Shown: positions 38,518-50,710 of the stretch, piece by piece | Layout: the number at the start of each line of letters is the position of its first letter | Position numbering within the stretch: the stretch's first letter is position 1 | DNA from: Sipunculus nudus | Taxonomy: Eukaryota; Annelida; Sipuncula; Golfingiida; Sipunculidae | Assembly (NCBI GenBank): GCA_026874595.1 | Contig: CM049318.1 | Coordinates: 42,638,456 to 42,702,455, forward strand | DNA length: 64,000 nucleotides | Direction of reading: 5' to 3' | Notes under the pieces: generated by a model | Database searches by the model: none | Seen by the model: the letters and a program-made list of their open reading frames with translations, nothing else | Told to the model about the DNA's origin: nothing | Made by a program: the position numbers and the translations under genes

Positions 38518-41090
38518 AAGCTCTCCATCGCAGACGCAGTACTCAGAGACGCTAACCTCTCCAAAACAGACCTTGAAATTAGAGACGCTAACCACTCCAA
38601 CAAAGACTTACTACTCAGAGACGCTAACCTCTTCATAACAGGCTCAGAACTCAGAGACGTTAACCTCTCCAAAAAAGACTCACTACTCAGAGACGCTATC
38701 CTCTCCAACAAAGTCTCACTACTCAGCGACGCTAACCTCTCGAGCAAAGACTCACTACTCAGAGACGCTAACCTTTCAAACAAAGACTCACCAGTCGCAG
38801 ACGCTAACTTCTAAAAAAACCAGACTCAGTACAAAGAGACGCTAACCTCTCCGAAACAAACTCAGTACTTAGAGACGCTAACCTCTCCAACAAAGACTTA
38901 CTACTCAGAGACGCTAACCTCTTCACCACAGGCTCAGAACTCAGAGACGCTAACCTCTTCACCACAGACTCAATACTCAGAGACGCTAACCTCTCCAACA
39001 AAGACTCACTACTCAGAGACGCTAACCTCTCCAACAAAGACTCAATACTCAGAGACGCTAACCTCTCCAAAAAGACTAACTGCTCAGGGAAGCTAACCTT
39101 TCTAGCAAAGACTCACTACTCAGAGACACTAACCTTTCAAACTAAGACTCACTACCCGCAGACGCTAACTTCCAAAAAAAAGACTCAGTACAAAGAGACG
39201 CTAATCTCTCCAAAACAGACTCAGTACACAGAGACGCTAACCTCCCCACCAGAGTCTCAGTACTCAGAGACGGTAACCTCTCCACCAGAGTCTCAGTACA
39301 CAGAGACGCTGACCTCTGCACCAGAGTCTCAGTACACAGAGACGCTAACCTGTCCACCCGAGTCTCAGTACACAGAGGCGGTAACCTCTCCACCAGAGTC
39401 TCAGTACACAGAGACGCTAACCTCTCCACCAGAGTCTCGGTACACGGAGACGCTAACCTCTCCAAAAAAGACTAACTGCTCAGGGACGCTAACCTTTCTA
39501 GCAAAGACTCACTACTCAGAGACGGTAACCTCTCCACCAGAGTCTCAGTACACAGAGACGCTGACCTCTGCACCAGAGTCTCAGTACACAGAGACGCTAA
39601 CCTGTCCACCCGAGTCTCAGTACACAGAGGCGGTAACCTCTCCACCAGAGTCTCAGTACACAGAGACGCTAACCTCTCCACCAGAGTCTCGGTACACGGA
39701 GACGCTAACCTCTCCAAAAAAGACTAACTGCTCAGGGACGCTAACCTTTCTAGCAAAGACTCACTACTCAGAGACGCTAACCTTTCAATCTAAGACTCAC
39801 TACCCGCAGACGCTAACTTCCAAAAAACAGACTCAGTACAAAGAGACGCTAACCTCTCCAAAACAGACTCAGTACTGAGAGACGCTAACCTCCCCACCAG
39901 AGTCTCAGTACTCAGAGACGGTAACCTCTCCACCTGAGTCTCAGTACACAGAGACGCTGACCTCTCCACCAGAGTCTCAGAATACAGAAACACTTACCTC
40001 TCCACCAGAGTTTCCGTACACAGAGACGCTGACCTCTCCACCAGAGTCTCAGAACACAGAGACGCTAACCTCTTCACCAGAGTCTCAGTACTTAGAGACG
40101 CTGACCTCTCCACCAGAGTCTCAGTACACAGAGACGCTAACCTCTCCACCAGAGTCTCAGTACACAGAGACACTAACCTCTCAACCAGAGTCTCGGTACA
40201 CAGAGACGCTAACCTTTCCACCAGAGTCTCAGTACACAAAGACGCTAACCTGTCCACCAGAGTCTCAGTACACAGAGGCGGTAACCTCTCCACCAGAGTC
40301 TCAGTACACAGAAACGCTAACCTCTTCACCAGAGTCTCGGTACACGGAGACGCTAACCTTTCCAACAAAGACTCAATACTCAGAGACGCTAACCTCTCCA
40401 AAAAAGACTTACTGCTCAGGGACGCTAACCTTTCTAGCAAAGACTCACTACTCAGAGACGCTAACCTTTCAATCTAAGACTCACTACCCGCAGACGCTAA
40501 CTTCCAAAAAACAGACTCGGTACAAACAGACGCTAACCTTTCCACCAGAGTCTCAGTACACAGAGACGCTGACCTCTCCACCAGAGTCTCAGAATACAGA
40601 AACGCTTACCTCTCCACCAGAGTTTCCGTACACAGAGACGCTGACCTCTCCATCAGAGTCTCAGTACACAGAGACGCTAACCTCTCCACCAGAGTCTCAG
40701 TACACAGTACGCTAACCTCTCCACCAGAGTCTCGGTACACAGAGACGCTAACCTCTCCACCAGAGTCTCAGTACACAGAGACGCTAACCTCTCCACCAGA
40801 GTCTTAGTACTCAGAGACAGCTTACCTCTTCACCAGAGTCTCCTTACTCAGAGACGCTAACCTCTCCTCCAGAGTCTCCGTACACAGAGACGCTAACCTC
40901 TCCACCAGAGTCTTAGTACTCAGAGATAGCTTACCTCTTCACCAGAGTCTCAGTACACAGAGACGCTAACCTCTTCACCAGAGTCTCAGTACACAGAGAC
41001 GCTTACCTCTCCACCAGAGTTTCAGTACACAGAGACGCTTACCTCTCCACCAGAGTCTCAGCACTCAGAGAAGCCAGCAGTCAGAGACGC
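38518..41090. repeat. 36-bp minisatellite array, about 71 units, open in several frames
   Basis: The unit is CAGAGACGCTAACCTCTCCA then CCAGAGTCTCAGTACA, with a second subtype ...AACAAAGACTCACTACT. Because 36 is divisible by 3, the reading frame persists across units. The minus strand encodes a 12-residue repeat (ERLASLCTETLV type, six frames of 67-148 codons). The plus strand encodes ETLTSPPESQYT, open from 38808 to a TGA at 39876-39878 and again from 39879 to about 40710. The plus frame has no ATG, and it changes repeat phase at an indel near 39060. Near the 3' end several units read GCTTACCTCTCCACC, which on the minus strand is an AG-GTAAGC donor-like string. Higher-order copies are seen (39250-39475 with 39510-39720). 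Non-coding minisatellite is the simplest reading. Confidence 0.93.
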
Positions 41091-44000
41091 CATCCTCCGC
41101 CCCAGGGGGACTGATAGTTAAACATTGTAAGTTATCTACAGAGAATAAATTCTAAGACCGCCTGTGGAAAAGTAATCTTTCTTTTGCAGCACACGGTAGC
41201 TGCCTTACCGGATTAGCTACTGTGAAAGAAATGATTACAAGTGGACTACAGTGGCCTGAAACACAGGTAGGCAGTTAACGGATATTTATCAAGAGGCCGT
41301 ATTATCAAAAAAGGCAAGTCTTTTTATTAATGATCTCAAATGAATAACAAACAGATACATCATTCATGGGCGAACACAATGACTTCAGTTTATTTTTATT
41401 CGGGACATTTAATGATTCAAAGCATATCTTTATCCACACAGATCGAATTACCCGATCGCACTAGAACAATTAAATTGACGACTTTAGAAATAGTTTCTTT
41501 TACTTATAATGTATTCTCTTCATGTGTCCGTCATCGGTATATCTTTAGTACGTTATAAAATAATTTTGCCAACAAATGCATTAAAATTTAAGAATTATAA
41601 TAGTTACAGATCGATTATTATTCCGAAGTTTACGTGGCGAAACCGGCTGCCTTGACAGATAATCACGCGGTAACCGCATGAATGGTTCTCCATCAATGTC
41701 ACCTGTTTTTTGCCACTGCTGGGTTTTGACAGCGATATCCTGTGTATGAAACAAGCATTTCTATCATAAGCATTGGAAATAATTGGCGGTCATTCAAAAA
41801 TGAAACGAACAAAATCAGCTTGATTGTTAACACTCCGTTTGTTCCATTTATCAAGTGTGAAACTGAATTAGGGAGAGATGCCTTGCGTGAAACTGTTCTC
41901 AGCCAGCGCACATCCTATTAAATGCAAAAAACCATTGATGATTAAAACACCAGCATTTCACGAAATCCTTGATTGCTTTATTCAGCAACAGCTGCTTCTC
42001 ATTCAATGTATGAATGCACCATTAACCGCCACACATCAGCAGTCCAGACGATATATTTACACTCCAATATGCTATTAATTAATTGAGTTTTACCGATGTT
42101 ATTCACTCGAAATTAAGCCTCTACGATTCAACGTTTTTCCACTTGAAACCACAAGAAATAGATGAGTCTCTTGTTACTAGTTTGCTGACACGCCATCTGG
42201 AGGGAATAAACAAAATGTCATTTTTATATAATTCATACAGATTGTGTCCCAATTATATCCACATAAGCAAATTTATTACAGATTTCATGACTTAGAAAAC
42301 TCCATGTGTATTAACTAGTTTGATTTGCTCACCATATGTGAGAACTAAACCTAAAAGTGGCGGCTGGCGAGGTGATGCGACACGAAGGTACTCCGAGGAC
42401 ACTGTCCAAGAAAAATCTATCTGAGGACAGCATTTTGTGGCAATAGGACGGGTATCGACAAAGTTAAAATCGGAATAACGCTTCATTTGAACCATGTACA
42501 AATTCTTAATTTAGAATAGGATGGCAGATGCGGATGAGATGCAAGCGAACCAAACAAAGGTTACAGAAACCAAATGATCCCTATTTATATGAACACACTG
42601 GAAATTTGTACTATTTATCAATGTAGATATATATTAAGATAAGACACAAGTACATATTTTTAGCATTAAATTATGGTAAGATTGTTAAAAAAGTAATGTA
42701 AAAAAATATAATTCTAACATGATATAAAGATCTAAAATTAAATATCCAATAGGTGACCATTCTGAAAAAAATATAATTTATTTAATGACACTTTTGCCGA
42801 GATAAAAAATAATATAAGACGTTTTCTTAAAATTTGTGACATCCAACTTGTAAAATATAAAGATTTTAATCAAAGGTTCTGAAAAAAATATCAATATGTT
42901 GCCACTAACAAAAATTTAAATATCATCTGCAAGCAGACAGATGCATCAACCAGATCATTAACAACAACCAACGATCTATCTTTGAAAAATAAGTATTTAA
43001 GAATCAGTTATTTAAACGACATATAACAGGTTTCATAGTAGTGAATATCACACTTAAATCTTAACATGCGAAGTGGTAAATTTTGTGTAAATGAAATATC
43101 AAAGTTTTTATCTGCCTGAAAGTAAAGGAAATTACTTCAATATTACAATTACCATATCAAAGTGATTAACAAGTTACACGAGTTTGCCTATAACCTGGAA
43201 GAATTAAGTATCATGAAAAAAAGTGTTTCAGTTCCATGTGAGACAGAAAACAAAGTAATGTATTTCGATGTATACATTAGGTGCGTGCACATGTTTCAGT
43301 TTAAGCGAAAGAACTATTACTATTGAAGGTTTTCGTTAAAACATTGCTTATTGCCTATGTAGTTAAACCGTGAGAAGTGAGAGTAAATATAGATAATAAT
43401 ATTTAAGCAGTATACAATGCGGTAAAATATATTCCAAATTATAACCCTGTTAAGGTTTCTATGTACGCAGCAGGAGACCTAAGGTAAACACTGGAAAATG
43501 TCATGAGGTGAATAGTGAACGGACAACATGTATCATACAGGGTTTGTGGATGCATAAATAAAGAATATAGAATGATTAGTGTAGCCTCCTGGTTATGATG
43601 AAGCGTACAGAACTTACAATAAAGAAACATCGCCAGGATAGATGGATTGTTTGAAGAATGGTTGTACCTGTTTGTGTAAAAGGTCTGTGTCTTCCTTTAT
43701 TATTGTTGCTCAAGTTACATTTCATCATTTTCAATACTTAGCACTGAAGACCCAGGGTCCTTCAGTCAATTTCATCAATAACAGAAATGTCGTAGTTCCT
43801 TCCATGTGGTGGGTTGCTCCTTTTCCTAAATTATCAAGCGAAGTAACAGATTACAGTTAGATATAATCACTCTTATGTTTTCAAAATAATTTAATGCATT
43901 ATTCTTGAATTGCCTGTATAGCCTATATGAAGCTTCCTCCGTATAGTAAGGCAGTTATCAGGTCCTGGTGATAGCGTGCTAATACCAATGTCAACATCCT

Positions 44001-45328
44001 AGTTAAACACACGACAGTGGACCAATCGTACCTCCGGGGCATTGTTTAATTTGTTGTACTCTATGTGTTTGTTTATTGTATTTGCATCAACACAAGAGCA
44101 CTGAAAGACACGTTTACCGAAAGATGTCCAATATAAGAAAAGTACAACAAAATTCACAAAAGTTAACCTTATCAAAGTGCTTCAAAGGACAATCAAATCA
44201 GAGCTTGTGTGACATGTTTTTAATTTTATTCAGACACACAGGGCGTATGCCTTTACATACGAAAACAAAAGTCTGACATCTTCAGTGGTCCCGATAAAAA
44301 GGGTAAAGCCTTGTAAACAATATGAACACGACTTAAAAGGCAATCTTTCATCGACATATCTACTTTCAATTCGAGCATTAATGTTTTACCGTATGTTCGT
44401 TTTTTTCTGTTAACATGATTTCATCATATAAACCTGTTTTGTTTCACTAACAAAGAAACCTGCAGCAGACTCAATTTGTTATTTGTAAATATCACATATA
44501 TGTACGGTTATTAAATATATGATTTTTATTATCGATTTAAACAAAATTAACTTCAAGAAAAGTTACCTGGCGTGTATAGGCGTGATAAGCATAGATCTAG
44601 ATACAGCCAGTTTTACTTTTATGCAGTGATTATTAATGTTGTTTAGGATCAACGTGGTGACTGTGGCAATGGTTTTTTCTTCCATGTTTATTTTGCTGTG
44701 AGTGAATCCGTCATGGATTATTACAATTTAGGCTTAATATGGAGATATAGTTGTAAAAGAAGGTCACATCGGCCTAATTTAAACGCCTTCTTAGTAGTGA
44801 CCTCCAGGGCTGCTTCCACATCTGTTCCTAACATTTGTTGTGGTCGGGTGTCAATAAACCAAAGTTCTATTGTGACAAGTCGGCTCTGAGGCCAGTTAAA
44901 ACGAGTGCGCCTTTTAGGGTTTAATCATTGTAATACGCCCAGGACCGGCAGGTGAGGTACACTGAGCCTGATTGACGCCAGGATGTTAGTCAGTAACCCC
45001 CGATTACAAAGTCCGAAAACGTAATGTAATTTTGCGTATGTACATTAGACTTGGTTAATAAGCATTAAAAAATCAAAATAAAGCATGTCGAATTTCATTT
45101 ACTCAATACCGAATTCATCACGCAGTATTCGATACACTCCATTATCATACTGCGTCAGACAAAAGTATTCAGTACTTCGATAAAGCATTCGATTCACTTC
45201 TCATTATAAGCACTCGCATACTTTAATTTCGTTTTTAAAACTTCACACTGCGTTGGTTCGAATACCGCACTAATGAATTCGGTATCGAAACTTTCTTCCC
45301 ATGCAGTTTCACCTATGTGGATCGAAAC
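41091..45328. other. AT-rich low-copy region, no recognised gene
   Basis: Over 4 kb with no repeat array and no ORF above 72 codons before the next array. Short frames at 41340-41558, 41699-41911, 42083-42295, 42292-42501, 43642-43860 and 44076-44276 have no recognisable domains. From about 45,110 to 45,330 the sequence has ATTCGATAC/ATTCGGTA-type motifs in both orientations, leading into the 70-bp array. I see no tRNA or other RNA gene. Introns or intergenic DNA both fit. Confidence 0.5.
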
Positions 45329-45852
45329 GCGAATGGATACGTGTGTAGTGTGAACAGGGCGTGGATTTGGGGGCAATAAAATGGTATTGGATATCATATT
45401 CAGTGAATACGGGTGTAGTGTGAACAGGGCGTGGATTTGGGGGCAATAAATGGTATTGAATATCATATTCAGTGAATACGGGTGTAGTGTGAACAGGGCG
45501 TGGATTTGGGGGCAATAAAATGGTTTTGGATATCATATTCAGTGATAACGGGTGTAGTGTGAACAGGGCGTGGATTTGGGGGGCAATAAAATTGTATTGG
45601 ATATCATATTCAATGAATACGGGTGTAGTGTGAACAGGGCGTGGATTTAGGGGCAATAAAATGGTATTGAATATTATATTCAGCGAATACGGGTGTAGTG
45701 TGAACAGGGCGTGGATTTGGGGGCAATAAAATGGTTTTGGATATCATATTCAGAGAATACGGGGGAAGTGTGAGCATAACATGGATTACGATGCAATAAA
45801 ACGGTATTGGATATCATATTCAGTATTGGATTTCGTATTGAGTGAATACTGT
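45329..45852. repeat. 70-bp minisatellite array, about 7 units
   Basis: The unit is GTGTAGTGTGAACAGGGCGT, GGATTTGGGGGCAATAAAAT, GGTATTGGATATCATATTCA, GTGAATACGG. Six good copies are followed by a degenerate seventh (45,760-45,852). A G-run length change (GGGGG/GGGGGG) and loss of one A shift the frame, so the minus-strand frames of 90 and 115 codons (PPNPRPVHTTPVFTEYDIQY type) are by-products. This family is unrelated to the other 70-bp array at 32.5 kb. Confidence 0.93.
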
Positions 45853-46241
45853 TCACGTAAATTAACTAAATTATGTTTACTTCTAAGTGTTGCCAAATTT
45901 CTCTCTGCTCTGCTGCTGGAAAACCCCCAGACCGGTTGCCTCCCCTTCCATATTTATTTAATTATGTTTATTTTATCGTTCGATATATTAGGCTTATCTC
46001 TCGGCTTAGTTTTTGGTATGGAAGAGGATATAGTCGCGGCTAATATTGGTTAATATCAGGCGTAGACACCACATTGTTTACTAATTTCAACATTGTCTTA
46101 TTGTTCTGGAGAAGGCTACAGGGGTAGCAGAAAATAAAGCAACAGATGAATGTTATCTACATAAAGTGGTTGATTAAAATGTCGGTGTCGATGTCCCTCC
46201 TTATTATTTGTTCATTGATTGTTTTGAGCCAACACCCTGAG

Positions 46242-46343
<102 letters not shown>

Positions 46344-46395
46344 CTGTTTCTGGCACAGGGCAAAGATTCAGACCGACGACAGCGGGTGTACTGGT

Positions 46396-46479
46396 GTAAT
46401 CAGACCAGATGGGCGTCGCATGTTTGAAATTTGGAGCTGGATGCAGACTGAGATACCACGCTCTCTTTGGTCTGATTAC
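46396..46479. repeat. 12-bp perfect inverted repeat with 60-bp spacer
   Basis: GTAATCAGACCA (46396-46407) and TGGTCTGATTAC (46468-46479) are exact reverse complements. This could be a small hairpin-forming element or the ends of a mini-transposon. No flanking target duplication was recognised. Confidence 0.6.
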
Positions 46480-47883
46480 ATATATTTGCTCTGTGTCCAC
46501 CCTGGCGGTCGAACCCAACATTTCTAAATTGAGAAGGAAAATTGCACAATAACAAATCGGAGTTATAAGGGTGACGTATGTCATTGGGATCCTGTGCGTG
46601 TTACGTGTTTTCGCCAGTGCATGTTCATTTAGAGATTGGTTGACAGTTTCCGCACAGAGAACAGTGGCTTTCTCGATCTCTAATAAGTACTTTCCTAATA
46701 GTCATATACAAACGAAAAGCAAACTGTCGGTTATATCAGCGTGCCCGCTCGATATCAAGCTAGTGTTTAATTAGTGCTTATTGAGGTGAACACGATATTT
46801 GTTGTCCCCATGGATGTAGTCCTGAAACTGTACTATAGCATCGACTATATGATCACTGACGGGGCGTCGAGTTAACTGGTTAGATCTATATCTCCGCGGT
46901 ATAAGATCCGTGGGCAAGATCTTCACCCAGGAGTATAAATGCAGAACTAATTACTTCCATTGTCCAGATTATATGCCAAAGGCAAGAACGAATCTTTAAG
47001 AATAAACAGGTCTGGATAGTTCGGGAGAGGAAAGTATGGGTTGGTATTATAGATATGGTCACATATTTTATTGGTTGAAATATATCCTTTTTTAGATAAT
47101 TTACATGCACATGTATGCATGTATTTATGCGTCAGTAGCATATGTGTATTTTTGTGTTAATGTATACGCATACGTATAAAATTACGGATGTTGTGTATTG
47201 GTGTATATGTGTATATATGCATGTCTCAGTGCATAACTGTCATTGTTTGTGTACATATGAATATATTGAAGCGTGTATGTAAGTGTGTTCTTGAATAAAA
47301 AGTGTCTGTGCCTGTGAATAGGCGAGATGCATGCGTATGTTTCACTTTGTTAAAAAAAAGAAAATTTAAAATGCTTCGCGTGTGTTTGTTGGTTTTGTAT
47401 GCTGACTTGTGAGTTCTCCGTTAGGTCAGAGATCTTGGTAGGTTTTGCACGAGGAGAGTTCGTTACATATTTATTGACTTTAGCGATGGTGATTGGTATA
47501 ATGTGGTACGTAAAAAATACAACTAACTCAGTCATGAGTTTAGAGATTAACCGTTGACTTGTAACTCTCAAAGTAACATACATCAGCATGCTTACTGTCG
47601 AAAATGAGTTGACCGGAGAACCTGACAGATGGCGCTGGTATTTGGGGGCGGACGTGTTGTCTGGAATGCCTCAGGAGATTTGACCGTTGGATTACCGTGA
47701 TTTACTTGACGAGTCATGTAGATTTCCGTCCAGTGACCTCTGGTTGTTGTCTTCGTCAGCAATTGCTTCTTATAACTTTGTTTACTACGAACATACACAG
47801 ATACAAATATATCATTAGTAACGGAGGGAGCAACACGAAATGTAAGTTGAACAGCGGACATGTCGAGTCCCAGTATACTGTAT

Positions 47884-47925
47884 ACCAATAGGGTGGTACG
47901 TGAGACCAATAGGGTGGTACGTGAG
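47884..47925. repeat. Perfect tandem duplication of 21 bp
   Basis: ACCAATAGGGTGGTACGTGA plus G occurs twice head to tail (47884-47904 and 47905-47925). This may be an early two-copy stage of minisatellite formation. Confidence 0.9.
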
Positions 47926-48900
47926 ACATTTGTTTTAAAGGTCAGTACATTTGGCCGGTAGCCTAGAACCTAATGGCCGTCTGTTTAAAAAAAGGGAATA
48001 TAAGTATAAATATGAATATTCTGATTGTTCTGTTTCAGTCTTTCGTTGTTATTCCTTCAGCATGAGTTGCAAAATTAAGTGTTGCCATTTCCTGTACAGT
48101 TACGGGTTTCAACGATTACTTTTGTAATTTGGTGGCGATCGCTGGCAGTGTCATTTTCTTTCTCGGTTGTCAGATGTCAGATGTTTATCATTACCGGAGA
48201 CGTTACGTCTACCTGTTGTTGACCTCAGTCCAAAAAGGTTGAGGACATTCCGCTGGACACGGCGTCTGTTGGTTGGACATGAATAATGCATGCCTCGTGT
48301 CACATTCTATTATGGCGGGCAGTGTCGTGGCTGTTGACGCCATTGATTTCAGGCCAATTTTCACGGATGTCTCGTCTCCCCGGACATGCACAACCTTGCG
48401 GGACACGCCACGTCTTGCATGATAAATATGTCACGTGTATAATTTTGCCTTTTGCCTACCTTGCAAGACCAACACTGGGACGAGATCGTATCGCTGGTAA
48501 TGAACAACTAACAGAGTACAGATCGATCAAGATACTGGTCGCGAATATATAACTGTCATGTCGTGATGGGTACGGATAATGCACAGGGGGCTGAGTACAG
48601 TCATTACACTGGCACATACTTACATCGGCTTTTGATTCACACCTTAATATCACAAACTGTACGATAAATATCCCTGAAATATAAAGACGGAAGGTAAGAA
48701 TATGACACTCAAAAAGCGCAAATTAAATGACGACACTAAGAACATCAAAGTGATTGTTTGTATAAATATGAGGGCTTCGATAGGCCGATAATTCTAATTC
48801 ATAACCCGAGCAGTCAATCGCAACAGCAAACCGGGACGTACCACACACCGCCTGTCACTCTAAGCATAATAGATGCATGACTGGCTTTTGAAAATTCATC

Positions 48901-48985
48901 TGTTTTTTATTTCTTCTCCCCCTTTTTTCCCTTATTTTTCCCCTTCTTTCTTCCCTTCTTTTTTTCCTTCTCTTTCTATGCCTCG
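48901..48985. repeat. Polypyrimidine tract
   Basis: About 85 bases almost wholly C/T on the plus strand (TTTTTT, CCCCC, TTCTTTCTTCCC patterns). It could adopt non-B structure. It has no gene context that would mark it as a splice acceptor. Confidence 0.8.
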
Positions 48986-49122
48986 GAATATATAACCAGT
49001 AATTTCTTTTTTTCTGGGTTTTTTTTCATCATTGGCATTACATATATTTATTGTAACTCATATTACATGCTTGTCCGAGTTACATCAATTAAAAAGAATA
49101 AACAAAAAAAAAACTAATTAAG

Positions 49123-49640
49123 TGGGCTGTAGACTTGAATATATCCAGCTGGGAAAGCATTTTGAGTGCTTTCCCTAGACTGAAAAAAAGTTTCAAACTC
49201 AGTGCAATTTAGAATGTTCCAGTTTAGATTACTAAATCGTATTATGTTTCTTAATAGTCATTTATATAAATCAAATATAATTGACAACCCCAGGTGCTCA
49301 TTTTGTAAGTTAGAAGATGAAACATATATTCATCTATTTTGGTCATGCACATTTGTTAAGTTAGTATGGTCAGATTTACTTTTATGGTTAAAAGAGAATA
49401 AAGTGGCTGAACAGGATTTTAAGTTTGACTGTGCACCAATAATATTGGTGATTATACAGACATTATAGGCAGTATTGTACTTTTTGTTCAAAAATATATA
49501 TATACGACGGTAGAGGTAAAAGCAACAAGCCTTCTTTAAAGGAGCAATCTTGTTTATTAAACATGTGAAAGAAATGGAAAAATATATTGCTTATAAGAAA
49601 GGAAATACTATTGTACATGATAAAAAAAAGGAAGAAACTG
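49123..49640 (+). pseudogene. LINE (L1/Tx1-type) ORF2 C-terminal remnant with zinc-binding motif
   Basis: The plus strand encodes the end of a non-LTR reverse transcriptase. A first frame from 49123 gives WAVDLNISSWESILSAFPRL. After a frameshift in the A-run at 49183-49189, the next frame gives QFRLLNRIMFLNSHLYK and then a C-x2-C-x8-H-x4-C motif (CSFC at residues 32-35, H44, C49 of the 49202 frame), followed by FVKLVW. This matches the zf-RVT region that follows the RT domain in L1-like elements. After a stop at 49466-49468 a further frame gives FFKGAILFIKHVKEMEKYIA, which fits the extreme C-terminus. The GTG at 49202 is only the first possible start after the upstream stop, not a real initiation site. 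The catalytic RT core is absent, so the copy is 5'-truncated and dead. Confidence 0.8.
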
Positions 49641-50710
49641 AACTTTCTTACAGAAAACAGTAACCCACTAATCTTAAATTTATAATTTAGGGTTCTAGGG
49701 TCTTTTTTTTATCATGAAGTAGTTTACACGTAGGCATTTAAGTAATTGATAAAGGTATGTTAATGATGCGAGTAGATATATGTGATAATATATTTTCACA
49801 TAATGGTAAATTGGATGGCTAGCATACACATATATAAATGGGCAATGATTTGTGATTAATTATAAAAGCGTTGTTACTTAAGTTTTACTGGGCTAGGTCT
49901 GTATACGGAAGTCTGCATCATAGATTAACAGTAAGACAGGCATTGTTATGTACCATAACAACTTGTCTCATGAATGTAATTTTCTTCAATTTAAAAGAAT
50001 TTAACCGCTGTAGCATAAAGATATGTATGTTTCACTTAATTATCACTAGATGGCAAAAGAGATTTAAAGCTTGTAAAAATAATAATTAATAGGGTATAAT
50101 GTAAATTGTTTTATGGGTGTACTTGGTCTGCCATTCTGGCAATAGTTATTCATTGTAAAAATTGTTAACTTTCTCTTACTCCAATAGGTAAATAAACATC
50201 CACTATGACAGGATTAATTGAATGATGTTTTAATCCATACAAAGATTATTATATTGGAAAAACCAAAATTATATTTCTTTTTTATAAGGTGGTATGGGGA
50301 TATCTGGTTTAATATGCAACAGGAAATCAACATCTTATTTTTTGTATTCACAGCTAGAAGGTATATATTGTAATCAGGCAGTTTGTTATTTGATAATTAG
50401 AATGAATTAGATCAAGTTATTATAGGGCCCTAGGGTCAGATGAAGATAACCTTATCTTTGATAATTAAAAAATAGATGTAGTACACAGGAAGATAGGTAG
50501 CAGGTGTGCATTAACATTACAGGTTGCATGTGTATGATAGATCTGTTAAAATTTAAGGATTAGTAACAATTTTTGTTCTATTGAAGTGTTTTGATTGCAA
50601 AGTTCATATTGCACCTGTGCCAGATTGTCTCCTGATTTGCATCTATTTTTAAAAATGTTTCTGTGCCTGTACTTTTTTTATTCAATAAAATTTCTTTAAA
50701 AAAGAAAAAC
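49641..50710 (+). mobile_element. Probable LINE 3' region ending in AATAAA and A-rich tail
   Basis: The sequence downstream of the LINE ORF has no other assignment. It ends with AATAAA (50684-50689) and an A-rich tail (TTTAAAAAAGAAAAAC, about 50696-50710), as expected for the 3' end of a LINE copy. A 72-codon frame at 49871-50089 is unrecognised. The exact right boundary and any target duplication could not be established, and the length is generous for a 3' UTR, so a second element may be included. Confidence 0.4.

Noticed and set aside
48901-48985. Polypyrimidine tract as a splice acceptor
   Set aside because: No exon or coding frame follows it; simple-sequence DNA is the simpler reading.
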